This document shows positions 43,731 through 51,948 of a stretch of 64,000 bases of DNA, in pieces. The notes below the pieces were generated by a model, which searched no databases, was not told the DNA's origin, and saw only the letters and a list, made by a program, of their open reading frames with translations. How positions within the stretch are numbered: the first letter of the stretch is position 1; each line of letters opens with the position of its first letter. The translations under genes and the position numbers were made by a program. This DNA is from Gemmatimonadota bacterium (GTDB taxonomy: Bacteria > Gemmatimonadota > Gemmatimonadetes > Longimicrobiales > Gaopeijiaceae): contig SHZR01000009.1 in the NCBI GenBank assembly GCA_009692205.1, positions 1 through 64,000 of the forward strand. Reading direction: 5' to 3'.

Positions 43731-44764
43731 GCGCCGCCGCGCCGGGCTGGAGCGGCTCACCGCCCCGTGAGATCTGCATCGTGATGCTCTCGGCCATCGG
43801 GGACGCCGTGCACGTGCTCCCGGTCGCGAACGCGCTCAAACGCGCCTGGCCGGCCTCCCGCATCACGTGGGTGATTCAGCCGGCGGCGCACGCGCTCGTC
43901 TCGAGCCACGGCGCGATCGATGACTTCGTCGTCTTCCACCGGCGGCGCGGCTTGGGTGCGTGGCGGAGCTTCCGCGATGTCGGTGCCGAGCTACGGGGAA
44001 GGAGGTTCGATCTGCTGCTCGGCCTCCAGGTGTACTTCAAGGCAGGCCTGATCACGGGGCTCGCCCGCGCACGCACGAAGCTCGGCTTCGACCTGCGCCG
44101 CGCGCGGGATGCACAGTGGCTCTTCACGAACGCGAGGATTCCCGCGCGCGCCACTCAGCACGTGCAGGACCAGTACTTCGAGTTCCTGGAGTTTCTGGGT
44201 GTCGATCCGCGACCGGTCACGTGGGGGATCACGCTCACAGATGCAGAGCGCGAGGCCCAGGCTTCATTCTTCCGTGGGCTCGACCGGCCCGCGTGCGCCG
44301 TGGTCGTCGGCACCAGCCGGGCGGAAAAGAACTGGATGCCCGACCGCTACGCCCGCGTGCTCGAGCAACTCGAGGCGAAGCACGGGCTCCGCCCGGTCCT
44401 CGTGGGCGGACCCTCCCCCGTCGAGCGCCGCATCGCGGACGAGATCCTGGCCCAGACCCGGGCGCACGTCGTCGATGCGCTGGGGAACGACCTGCGACGA
44501 CTCGTGTGGCTCCTCGAGGGGAGCGCGCTCGTCGTCACGCCGGACACGGGGCCTCTCCACATCGCCCGTGCGCTCGAAAGGCCCGTCGTGAGCCTGTTCG
44601 GGAGCACGAACCCCAAGCGGTCCGGCCCCTACCGCGCGTTCCAGGACCTCGTAGTCGACGGGTACGACGAGACGGCCGAGCCTCGGGAGGGCATGCACCG
44701 CGTCACCGTCGAAGGCGTGCTCGCGAAGATCGACCTCGCCATGACCAAGTACGTGGGGCGTTAG
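43727..44764 (+). CDS. Family 9 heptosyltransferase
   Basis: A 345-residue GT9 protein of the ADP-heptose:LPS heptosyltransferase family. It shows IVMLSAIGDAVHVLPVANAL at the N-terminus, RFDLLLGLQVYFKAGLI, a nucleotide-sugar site GTSRAEKNWMPDRYARVL and the C-terminal VTPDTGPLHIARALERPVVSLFG, a diagnostic motif. It would add heptose to the LOS inner core. Coupled start (GTGA) with the KdkA-like kinase supports a core-assembly role. It converges with the ICMT-like gene, overlapping by four bases. Confidence 0.88.
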   Translation: MSAAAPGWSGSPPREICIVMLSAIGDAVHVLPVANALKRAWPASRITWVIQPAAHALVSSHGAIDDFVVFHRRRGLGAWRSFRDVGAELRGRRFDLLLGLQVYFKAGLITGLARARTKLGFDLRRARDAQWLFTNARIPARATQHVQDQYFEFLEFLGVDPRPVTWGITLTDAEREAQASFFRGLDRPACAVVVGTSRAEKNWMPDRYARVLEQLEAKHGLRPVLVGGPSPVERRIADEILAQTRAHVVDALGNDLRRLVWLLEGSALVVTPDTGPLHIARALERPVVSLFGSTNPKRSGPYRAFQDLVVDGYDETAEPREGMHRVTVEGVLAKIDLAMTKYVGR

Positions 44765-45318
44765 CCGAGCCAGACCATCTTCAGCCAGAGCACGGCGAAC
44801 GCGGCGGCCGCACCGAGGAGCGCCTCCCATTCGCGATTGCGTTGGTACTGGCTCCACTCGAACCCCGCGGCCCTCTCCTCACCGCCGCCACGGAATGGCG
44901 TCAGGCGGGGGATGAACGCCGGCACCTGTGCCGAATACTCCACGTAGCGGTGCCCGAACTTCTCGGTCAGCCGCGCCGCCTCGGCGGCCACCGTGGGTCC
45001 GTAGATGGTGGCGAAGAATCCGAGGAAGAGGACGAGCCACAGCCAGCTCCCGCCGGCGATCGCCAAGCCCGCTCCGATCAGGAAGCTGCCGATATAGAGC
45101 GGATTGCGAATGAAGGCGTACGGTCCGGACGTCGTGAGCGTCTCGCCCTTGTGAATCGTGCCCGCGGACCAAGCGCGCAGCGCGAGCCCGACCAACGACA
45201 GCACCGCCCCGATCGCGAGACTCGCGCCCGTGGGCCCAGCCAGGAGGAAGAACGGCACGACGATCAACCACGCCGACTTGGTGCGGACGCCCGACCCGAG
45301 CACGGGAGACTTAGGCAC
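44761..45318 (-). CDS. Isoprenylcysteine/phospholipid methyltransferase-like membrane protein
   Basis: A 185-residue polytopic protein of the ICMT/PEMT-like family. The diagnostic element is TSGPYAFIRNPLYIGSFLIG, followed by EAARLTEKFGHRYVEYSAQV with a Glu and conserved YxxY-like residues. About four to five membrane segments are suggested. The family methylates lipids or small molecules with S-adenosylmethionine. It is the last gene of a six-gene minus-strand unit and is four bases after the DUF3108 gene. Confidence 0.75.
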   Translation of the reverse strand: MPKSPVLGSGVRTKSAWLIVVPFFLLAGPTGASLAIGAVLSLVGLALRAWSAGTIHKGETLTTSGPYAFIRNPLYIGSFLIGAGLAIAGGSWLWLVLFLGFFATIYGPTVAAEAARLTEKFGHRYVEYSAQVPAFIPRLTPFRGGGEERAAGFEWSQYQRNREWEALLGAAAAFAVLWLKMVWLG

Positions 45319-45321
45319 GAA

Positions 45322-46254
45322 CTACCCTGCCGCCGGACTCACCGGCCGGAGGGCCCGCTCTGCAGCCGTGCCTCGCGCGCGCGCAGCACCTGGATTTTCT
45401 CCACGGAGCCGCCTCTCATTCCATCTCCGTGCCTCGCGCGCGCGCAGCACCTGGGCTCGCGACTCCGGATTGACCGGGAAGCCCTCCTGGATCGACCTCA
45501 GATGCAGTGTGAGCGATCCCGGAACGCGGGGGATGTCCACCTTCATGTAAACGAGGAGCCGACGCTCGTCATCGCTGAAGTGCAGCTCGGCGTTCCCGCC
45601 CTCCGCGAAGAGGCCTTCGCTCTGGAAGTTGGGACTCACGACGATGGTGTTGAACTCCCCTGCGTCCGTCTTGCGCCTGTCCTTGCGGAGGACCCGCACG
45701 ACGACCGGGTTGCCCTCTTCCTTGAAGTAGCGGTTGAACGTGTACGTGTCGCCCACCTCGAGCGGCAGCGTGCGCAGGAAGTACACGAACGAGATGTCGT
45801 CGAGAGGGCTGTCCGTGGTCATCGGCCCGAACTCGTCGTTGTCCTCCCGGTCCCACAGGTCGCGCTCGGGATAGAATTCGTAGTGGCGGCCGCTGGTGTA
45901 GGTCCCGCCGTAGCTACGGATGAACCGCCAGCTCTGCAGCGTGTGCTGGTCGAACCAGGTCGTGTAGACGTCGTCGATCTTGAAGAACGTCATCCGTCCG
46001 CTGATCCGCATGACGGCCCGGTACGTGGGGTTCCCACGCACCCACTCGAGGCCTTCCAAGGTCAGCGCACCGGAACCGACGTTGAACCATCCCACCTTCA
46101 CGCCGTAGACGAGGTGCTCGCCCGGCCCGAACGGCGCCGGCGCCGCGAGCGTGTCCGTTGGCACGGCGTTGGCGGACCATCCGCCGCTCTGAGCAACCAC
46201 GGGCTGCGCGACGGCGAGCGCGACGACGAGGGTGGTGAGCCCCAGCGTGTTCAT
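45322..46254 (-). CDS. DUF3108 periplasmic protein with duplicated tail
   Basis: A 310-residue protein with a signal peptide (residues 1-22, VVALAVAQPVVAQ). The DUF3108-type beta domain includes GPGEHLVYGVKVGWFNVGSG and a YRAVMRISGRMTFFKIDD continuation, with a second half LPLEVGDTYTFNRYFKEEG. Such proteins are periplasmic and of unknown role. The C-terminal tail (after about residue 270) contains two copies of a 28-bp repeat read in different frames (see findings). Its ATG overlaps the GT2 stop (ATGA). The unit includes lipid A genes, which suggests an envelope function. Confidence 0.7.
   Translation of the reverse strand: MNTLGLTTLVVALAVAQPVVAQSGGWSANAVPTDTLAAPAPFGPGEHLVYGVKVGWFNVGSGALTLEGLEWVRGNPTYRAVMRISGRMTFFKIDDVYTTWFDQHTLQSWRFIRSYGGTYTSGRHYEFYPERDLWDREDNDEFGPMTTDSPLDDISFVYFLRTLPLEVGDTYTFNRYFKEEGNPVVVRVLRKDRRKTDAGEFNTIVVSPNFQSEGLFAEGGNAELHFSDDERRLLVYMKVDIPRVPGSLTLHLRSIQEGFPVNPESRAQVLRAREARRWNERRLRGENPGAARARGTAAERALRPVSPAAG
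45366..45454. repeat. 28-bp direct repeat inside the DUF3108 gene tail
   Basis: An identical 28-base sequence at 45366-45393 and 45427-45454 begins CCGTGCCTCGCGCGCGCGCA. The copies start 61 bases apart, not a multiple of three, so they are read in different frames. Confidence 0.85.
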
Positions 46255-47000
46255 GCGGGCTCCACGCTCGGCGGTGCCTCCCAGAGCGAGCCGCGCAGGC
46301 GAGCGAGCGACAAGAGCGTGCGCACCGGCCGGAATCGGGTCGGACGCATCTGCAGGTCGTAGCGCAGCTGGAGCGGGGCCTCGGCGATGCGCCGCGCGTG
46401 CGGCGCCAACTTCCCGAGCAACTCGACGTTGGCGGCCCACCCGTCGGTGGTGAGGAGCGGCTCGGCGCGGTCGCGAAGCGCCTTCTTCAGCACGATCACG
46501 CGATAGGCGCGCAGGCCCCCGAGCGGATCGGACACCGGAGCACGGCCGAGCACGCCCTTGAGCAGCGTACCGGTCGCCCACCGCACGAGCTTGGTCCCCT
46601 TGGGGGGCGGGCCCGCGATGCCTGCCACGCACCCCGCGACGATGTCCGCCCCGCCCTCGATGAGCTTGAGGAGGGGCACCATGTCCTGCGGGTCCTCGGT
46701 GAAGTCCGCCTGCATCACCACGGCGCAGTCGCGCTTCGGGTAGGGCGCCTCGGCCTGCACGTGCCGAAGCAGAGCCTCGACCGAGCGCGCGTAGCCGATT
46801 CGCTCCTTCGAGTGGAGCACCGTGAGCGGAAGCGTGCGCTTGTAGCGCGCCAACACCTGCGCCGTGTCGTCCGTCGAGGCGTCGTCGTGGACGACCAGCG
46901 TGAACGGGCGGTCGAACTCGCCCAGCACCTTACGGACCTTCCACATCAAGACCCCGACCGTGGCGGCCTCATTGTGCGTCGGTATGCAGACGTAGATCAC
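46251..47000 (-). CDS. Family 2 glycosyltransferase (polyprenyl-phosphate type)
   Basis: A 249-residue GT2. The core begins VCIPTHNEAATVGVLMWKV. The nucleotide-sugar motif is VHDDASTDDTAQVL and the DxD equivalent is VMQADFTEDPQDM. DPLGGLRAYRV resembles dolichol/polyprenyl-phosphate mannosyl or glucosyl transferases. There are no membrane helices, so it would act on the cytoplasmic side. GTG 47000 is the start. It sits between the acyltransferase and DUF3108 genes; the 46 bases before the acyltransferase stop are non-coding. Its substrate is probably a lipid-linked sugar for envelope modification. Confidence 0.8.
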   Translation of the reverse strand: MIYVCIPTHNEAATVGVLMWKVRKVLGEFDRPFTLVVHDDASTDDTAQVLARYKRTLPLTVLHSKERIGYARSVEALLRHVQAEAPYPKRDCAVVMQADFTEDPQDMVPLLKLIEGGADIVAGCVAGIAGPPPKGTKLVRWATGTLLKGVLGRAPVSDPLGGLRAYRVIVLKKALRDRAEPLLTTDGWAANVELLGKLAPHARRIAEAPLQLRYDLQMRPTRFRPVRTLLSLARLRGSLWEAPPSVEPA

Positions 47001-47045
47001 CGTGGGCGGGCTCCGGACTCACGTAAGGTGACAGGGGGGAATAAC

Positions 47046-47966
47046 CTAGCCTTCCGAGGCCAGTTCCGGTCCCTGTCCCGGCCCCGGGGCGTTCTTCCAA
47101 CGCCGGTGCTGCCAGAAGTACTGCTCCGGTGCCCGGCGGATGGCGCCTTCCAGGACCGCCCCATAGGCCCCGAGCAGCCCCAAGACGTCCGCCTCCGTGG
47201 CACCGGACGGAGTGAACAGCAGGGGCTCGAAAGTCACGGCATAACGCGCGAGGGTGCCCGGCTGGCGGAGCGCGAACGCGACGAACACCGACGCGCCGGA
47301 CCGCATCGCGAAGAGCGCCGGACCGCGGGCCGTGGACGCGGGCCTCCCGAAGAACGGCACCAGGACTCCGCCGCGGTGGGCCTGCTGGTCGGCGAGCAGC
47401 GCCACCACCCTGCCCGCGCCCAGCGAGCGGAGCGCCTCCCTCGACGCCTCGCCCATCTCGATGACGCGCATGCCCAGGCTCGCCCTCGTCGCGAACAGAT
47501 CGTCCTGGAAGCGGCGATTCGACATCCCCTTCCCCACCACGTCGAGCGGGACGCCCCGGGCCGCGATCGCGGCTCCGCCTATCTCCCAGTTCCCGAGGTG
47601 GCCCGTGAGCAACACGACGCCGCGCCCGGACTCGGCAGCGGCTCGGAACCGCTCGAAGCCCTCGACATGGGTCCGCTCGACCACGTGCTCCCTCGGCCAC
47701 CGGGCGGCGCGAAGCATGACCGCGGCCTCCCGGCCGAAATGCGCGTAGCTCGCGCGCGCCACGCGTTGCCGCCACGGGTCGGACGCATCGGGGAACGCCC
47801 AGCGCAGGTGTCGATCGACGTCCGCTCGGCGGAGCCGAAGCCCGCTCCCGACCGCGCGTCCGAGCGCGGCCCCCGAGGCGAGCGCGACCGACTCGGGCAA
47901 GAGGCCCCCGACGCGACGCGCGAGCCGGAACGCGGCGTGCTCCAGTCGGTGACCGGCCCCAGCCAT
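47046..47966 (-). CDS. LpxL/HtrB-type lipid A acyltransferase
   Basis: A 306-residue lysophospholipid acyltransferase of the LpxL family, which adds a secondary acyl chain to Kdo2-lipid A. Features are VVLLTGHLGNWEIGG (catalytic HxxxxD/E-like motif as HLGNWE), VVGKGMSNRRFQ and VVALLADQQAHRGGVLVPFFGRPAST. The C-terminal YFWQHRRWKNAPGPG is typical (the WxHrRw region). ATG 47966 is two bases before the stop of msbA, with which it is closely coupled. It is the direct lipid A partner of the exporter upstream. Confidence 0.85.
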   Translation of the reverse strand: MAGAGHRLEHAAFRLARRVGGLLPESVALASGAALGRAVGSGLRLRRADVDRHLRWAFPDASDPWRQRVARASYAHFGREAAVMLRAARWPREHVVERTHVEGFERFRAAAESGRGVVLLTGHLGNWEIGGAAIAARGVPLDVVGKGMSNRRFQDDLFATRASLGMRVIEMGEASREALRSLGAGRVVALLADQQAHRGGVLVPFFGRPASTARGPALFAMRSGASVFVAFALRQPGTLARYAVTFEPLLFTPSGATEADVLGLLGAYGAVLEGAIRRAPEQYFWQHRRWKNAPGPGQGPELASEG

Positions 47967-47968
47967 CG

Positions 47969-49795
47969 TCAGAGCACCCCGGCCGGCACCGCCTCGCCGA
48001 ACTGGAGGTCGTAGAGACGGCGGTACGTGCCTCCCCGCGCGACGAGCGAGGCGTGGGTGCCACGTTCGACGATCCGGCCCTCGTCCATCACGAGGATCTC
48101 GTCCGCGCGCTGGACCGTGGAGAGCCTGTGCGCGATGACGAAGACCGTCCTGCCCTCGAGCAGCTTCTCGATCGCGTCCTGGATGACGCGCTCCGACTCG
48201 GAGTCCAGCGAGCTGGTAGCCTCGTCGAGCACCAGGATGGGCGGATCGCGCAGGAGCGCGCGCGCGATGGCCACGCGCTGGCGCTGCCCGCCCGAGAGCT
48301 CCACGCCGCGCTCTCCCACGACCGTGTCGTAGCCGTGCGGCAGCTTCTGAACGAACTCGTGCGCGTGCGCCGCGCGCGCGGCCGCCTCGACCTCGGCGTC
48401 GGTTGCGTCGGCCCTTCCGTAGGCGATGTTCGCGCGCACGGTGTCATGGAACAGAACGGTCTCCTGGGAGACGATCCCCATCAGGGCCCGCAAGTCCCGG
48501 ACGCGAGTGTTGCGGATGTCGACTCCGTCGATGGTGATGCGGCCGCTCGATACGTCGAAGAAGCGGACGAGCAGGTCCACCAACGTGCTCTTGCCCGACC
48601 CGCTCGGGCCGACCAACGCCAGCAGGGATCCCTTCGGAACCCCAAACGAGATGTCGTGCAACGCGGGCTCGCCGTCCCGGTACGCGAACGATACACGCTC
48701 GAATGCGATCCCGTCGCCGAAGCGCTCGAGCGGGCGGGCATCGGGAGCGTCGGCGACCTCGACGGGCGTATCGAGGAACTCGAACACGCGCTCCGCGGCG
48801 ACGAGCCCCGGCTGCGCGGTGGCGGGGAACTTGGCCACGTTCTTCACCGGCGAGTACAGCTTGAGGGAGAGCGCGAGAAAGCCCACGAACTGCGCCCCCG
48901 AGAGCTCGCCCGTCACGACGACGCGCGCGCCGTACCAGAGCAGGACCGCCGTCCCCGCCGCGGCGAGCATCTCGGTCATGGGCAGCGCGAGAGCTCGGGC
49001 CCGCTCGGCGCGCATCACCTGCTCGAAGTACTCCCCGGTGAGGCCACGGAAGCGCGCACGCTCCCTGGGCTCGGCCGACGCCGACTTCACCAGCCGGATG
49101 CCGGACACGGTCTCCGAGACGTGCGCGTTCACTTCGCCACCCAGGTGGAGGACCCTGCGGTCTCGCCGTCGCAGCACCGCGACGAGCGGCCCCCACACGG
49201 CCATCGCCAGCGGGATCACCACGAACGCGGCCAGCGTGAGCTTCCACGAGATCAGGAGCATCGCCGCAAGCGCGACCGCGAACTCGAACACCGCGGAAAG
49301 GAGCCTGGAGAGCTCCGCGGTGACCAGCATGCGCAGCTGCTCGATCTCCGTGGTGAGACGGCTCACGATCTGGCCGGCGCGTACGCGCGCGAAGAACGCG
49401 AGGTCGAGCCCGACGAGGTGATCGTAGACCGTGTCGCGGAGATCGCGGTTCACGCCCTGCTCCGCGCGCGCCAGCAGATAGATCCGTGCGAACTGGAAGG
49501 CGTTCTTCGCGAGGAACGCGAGCAGGATCAGGACAATGATCCGGCCCGTCGCGACAAGAGGATCGCCCGCAGGATCCACCCAGCGGTAGACCGTGGCCTC
49601 GAGCAGTCGCGCCATCGCGGTGTCATCACCTACCGGTGGCGCGCCTCCGCCCACGAAGAGCGTCTCGATGAAGGGGATCAGCAGCACGAAGACCGCGGCA
49701 TCGAGCACGGCGAAGAGCGCGGTCGCCACGACCGCGGCCGCCAGGATGCCCCGATGCGGCTTCAGGAACGACAGGATGCGCACGAAGACGGCCAC
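47969..49795 (-). CDS. msbA: Lipid A export ATP-binding/permease protein MsbA-like
   Basis: A 608-residue ABC half-transporter that flips lipid A across the inner membrane. The N-terminal six-helix domain is followed by the ATPase: Walker A VGPSGSGKSTLVDLLVRFF, ELSGGQRQRVAIARALL signature, Walker B ILVLDEATSSLD and the H-loop VIAHRLSTVQRAD. The GTG start at 49795 lies 69 bases downstream of the PorX-like stop. The gap contains a tandem heptamer repeat. Its stop is adjacent to the LpxL start. Compared with the exporter at 6767, its context makes a lipid A substrate much more likely. Confidence 0.88.
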   Translation of the reverse strand: MAVFVRILSFLKPHRGILAAAVVATALFAVLDAAVFVLLIPFIETLFVGGGAPPVGDDTAMARLLEATVYRWVDPAGDPLVATGRIIVLILLAFLAKNAFQFARIYLLARAEQGVNRDLRDTVYDHLVGLDLAFFARVRAGQIVSRLTTEIEQLRMLVTAELSRLLSAVFEFAVALAAMLLISWKLTLAAFVVIPLAMAVWGPLVAVLRRRDRRVLHLGGEVNAHVSETVSGIRLVKSASAEPRERARFRGLTGEYFEQVMRAERARALALPMTEMLAAAGTAVLLWYGARVVVTGELSGAQFVGFLALSLKLYSPVKNVAKFPATAQPGLVAAERVFEFLDTPVEVADAPDARPLERFGDGIAFERVSFAYRDGEPALHDISFGVPKGSLLALVGPSGSGKSTLVDLLVRFFDVSSGRITIDGVDIRNTRVRDLRALMGIVSQETVLFHDTVRANIAYGRADATDAEVEAAARAAHAHEFVQKLPHGYDTVVGERGVELSGGQRQRVAIARALLRDPPILVLDEATSSLDSESERVIQDAIEKLLEGRTVFVIAHRLSTVQRADEILVMDEGRIVERGTHASLVARGGTYRRLYDLQFGEAVPAGVL

Positions 49796-49809
49796 GGCGA
49801 CGACTTTGG

Positions 49810-49837
49810 TTCGGGGCTCGGGGTTCGGGGCTCGGGG
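49810..49837. repeat. Tandem heptamer repeat between PorX-like and msbA genes
   Basis: TTCGGGGCTCGGGG occurs twice in tandem (49810-49823 and 49824-49837), i.e. four TTCGGGG/CTCGGGG heptamers. It lies in the 69-base gap just upstream of the msbA-like GTG. It could be a polymerase-slippage site or a weak regulatory element. Confidence 0.6.
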
Positions 49838-49864
49838 CTATGGAGCTCGGATCGGCGCTTCGGC

Positions 49865-51439
49865 CTAGGGCTTCGGCTTGAGGCTCGCGACCGGCACGAT
49901 CATCTCCTCCGGACTGATCCCGCCGTGGAGGAACGCGTTGCGATAACGCGCCTGATACTCGCGCAGCTTGGTCGGATACACGAAGAAGTAGTCCTCGAGC
50001 GCGATCAGGTACGACATGCCGGGGCGGCCCGCGGGCAGACGCAGGTCCTTCTGATCGCGGGTGTTGTAGGCGGTTGACAGCACCTTGGCGCGGAGATCCT
50101 GCCCGAACTTGTAGCGCAGGTTGCTCGTGACGTCCTTGCGCGCGAAGACGGTGGTCGGGTGCTGACACAAGATCGACCCGTGATCCGTGGTGAGCAGCAC
50201 CTGGTGGCCCTGGCGCGCCGCCTCCTTGAGCACCTTGAAGGCCGTCGAGCGCTCGAACCAAGCGCGCGTCAGGTCCCTGAGCGCCGCCTCGTCACGCGCG
50301 ACCTCCATGAGGATGGGCGACTCCGAGCGGCCGTGCGTCATCAGGTCCACGAAATTGAACACGAGCGCGATGACCGATCCCGGCGTCTTGACGGCGGAGT
50401 TGACGCGGGCGCGCACCTGCTCGCTCTGGCGATCCGAGAAGATCTTGTCGTAGTGGACAGGCACGTCGCGCCCCGTGAGACGCCGCAACTGATCGATCAG
50501 CAGCTTGTCCTCGAACGCGTTCAAGCTGCCTTCGTCGTCCGAGGAGTCCCACCATCCTGGATGGTCCCTCGAGATGTCGTCCGGGAATTGCCCGCTGAAG
50601 ATCGCGTTCCGCGCATAGGGTGTCGCCGTAGGCAGGATCGAAAGATGCCACGACTCCTCGATCTCGAAATACTCGGCGAGGAGGGGCGCCATCGCGCGCC
50701 ACTGATCGAGGCGCATGCAGTCGAGCACCACGAAGTACACCGGATCGGTGCCGAGCTTCGGCACCAGGAAGTCACGCACCACGTCGACGGAGAGGCGCGG
50801 GCGGTCCGCCGAGCCCTGAACCCATCTCGAATACTCGCGCGTGACCCACATGCCGAAATCGCGGCGCAGGTCGAGCATCAGCGAGCGTACGGTGTCGAGC
50901 AGGCCCTGCTCACCCGCCTCACCGAGCGTGAGCTGCCAGTCGACGATTTCGGTGTACGCCCGCACGAAGTCTTCCGCGCTGTGCGCGTCCTGGCACATCC
51001 GCGAGAGGGTCGGGAAGCGCGCGGCCAGGTCCTGGGCCACGCGCTGCTGGCGGATGGACGTGCCCTCGAGCACGCGGGTCACCACCGACAGCACCTGGCG
51101 CGGGCTCGTCGGCTTCACGAGGTAGTCGTCCACTCGGCGCCCGATGGCCTCGGTCATCGTGTGGTCTTCCTCGGACTTCGTGACCATGACAACGCGCTGG
51201 TGGGGATCCTCGCGACGCAGGATCTCCAGGACCTCGAGGCCGCGGCGGCCCGGCATCTGCTCGTCGAGCAGCACGAGGTCGTAGGGCGACTCGCGCATGA
51301 GCGCGAGCGCGTCGTCGCCGTTGGCGATGGCGTCGACGTGGTATCCGCGCGCCTGGAGGAAGAGCAGGTGCGGCTTGAGCAGGTCGACCTCGTCGTCGAC
51401 CCAGAGGATCCGCTTGGGGGCGCGCCCAGTCTGCAGCAT
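49865..51439 (-). CDS. PorX-like response regulator with PglZ domain
   Basis: A 524-residue fusion. Residues 10-125 form a receiver with phosphoacceptor Asp59 (YDLVLLDEQMPG), the DD pair at residues 15-16 and conserved Lys in DYLVKPTSP. The C-terminal half is a PglZ/alkaline-phosphatase-superfamily domain: VVLDCMRLDQW (about residue 230), SILPTATPYARNAIFSGQ, LVFNFVDLMTHGR and LLTTDHGSI (metal-binding Asp-His). PorX controls the type IX secretion system in Bacteroidota and its PglZ domain is a phosphodiesterase. Here it is the first gene of a run with msbA and lpxL. No sensor kinase is adjacent. ArsC lies 18 bases upstream. Confidence 0.85.
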   Translation of the reverse strand: MLQTGRAPKRILWVDDEVDLLKPHLLFLQARGYHVDAIANGDDALALMRESPYDLVLLDEQMPGRRGLEVLEILRREDPHQRVVMVTKSEEDHTMTEAIGRRVDDYLVKPTSPRQVLSVVTRVLEGTSIRQQRVAQDLAARFPTLSRMCQDAHSAEDFVRAYTEIVDWQLTLGEAGEQGLLDTVRSLMLDLRRDFGMWVTREYSRWVQGSADRPRLSVDVVRDFLVPKLGTDPVYFVVLDCMRLDQWRAMAPLLAEYFEIEESWHLSILPTATPYARNAIFSGQFPDDISRDHPGWWDSSDDEGSLNAFEDKLLIDQLRRLTGRDVPVHYDKIFSDRQSEQVRARVNSAVKTPGSVIALVFNFVDLMTHGRSESPILMEVARDEAALRDLTRAWFERSTAFKVLKEAARQGHQVLLTTDHGSILCQHPTTVFARKDVTSNLRYKFGQDLRAKVLSTAYNTRDQKDLRLPAGRPGMSYLIALEDYFFVYPTKLREYQARYRNAFLHGGISPEEMIVPVASLKPKP

Positions 51440-51456
51440 GACCGGAAGCTAGGGCC

Positions 51457-51861
51457 TCAACCGCCGAAGAATACCCCCAGCCTGCGCAACAGCTCGTCGC
51501 GAACGCCTCGGAAGGCCTCGATCTTCTCCTCTTCGGTGCCTTCCACCGCCGCCGGGTCGGGCAGCGCCCAATGGAGGCGCTCGGCGCTTCCCAACCAAAC
51601 CGGACACACCTCTTCGGCGCACAGCGTGATGACCACGTCCACCAGACCTTCGATGGCGTCGACGCTTTTCGAGCGCTGCCCGCTCATGTCGATGCCGATC
51701 TCGCGCAGCACCGCCGCCGCCTGGGGGCGGACGGACGTGGGCAACGACCCCGCCGAGGACACCCGCACGCCCTTGGGAGCGAGGCGCCGGGCGATCCCCT
51801 CCGCCATCTGGCTACGCGCCGAGTTGGCGACACACAGGAAGAGGATGTGACGATCGTGCAA
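51457..51861 (-). CDS. arsC: Thioredoxin-type arsenate reductase
   Basis: A 134-residue protein of the LMW-phosphatase-like ArsC family, which reduces arsenate to arsenite using thioredoxin. The P-loop [13 protein letters not shown] (Cys10-Arg16) is followed by [11 protein letters not shown], giving Cys81 and Cys86, the other two redox Cys. The tail [21 protein letters not shown] matches the family. TTG at 51861 is the first start consistent with alignment, but has no ribosome binding site; longer readings are possible up to 52002, which overlaps the permease gene. No ArsB/Acr3 is in the window. It is divergent from the permease gene. Confidence 0.88.
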   Translation of the reverse strand: MHDRHILFLCVANSARSQMAEGIARRLAPKGVRVSSAGSLPTSVRPQAAAVLREIGIDMSGQRSKSVDAIEGLVDVVITLCAEEVCPVWLGSAERLHWALPDPAAVEGTEEEKIEAFRGVRDELLRRLGVFFGG

Positions 51862-51948
51862 CGGTTGGTCGTTCGTGGCGTATCCTAGGATCCATGGCCT
51901 GCCATTGGCGGAACGTTTCAGTCTAACCTCGGCTCCGAGCTTCTCAAG

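Noticed and set aside
43960-51850. Long plus-strand frames opposite the lipid A/PorX-like operon
   Set aside because: The minus strand codes for msbA, lpxL, GT2, DUF3108 and PorX-like proteins with full motifs; the plus frames have none.
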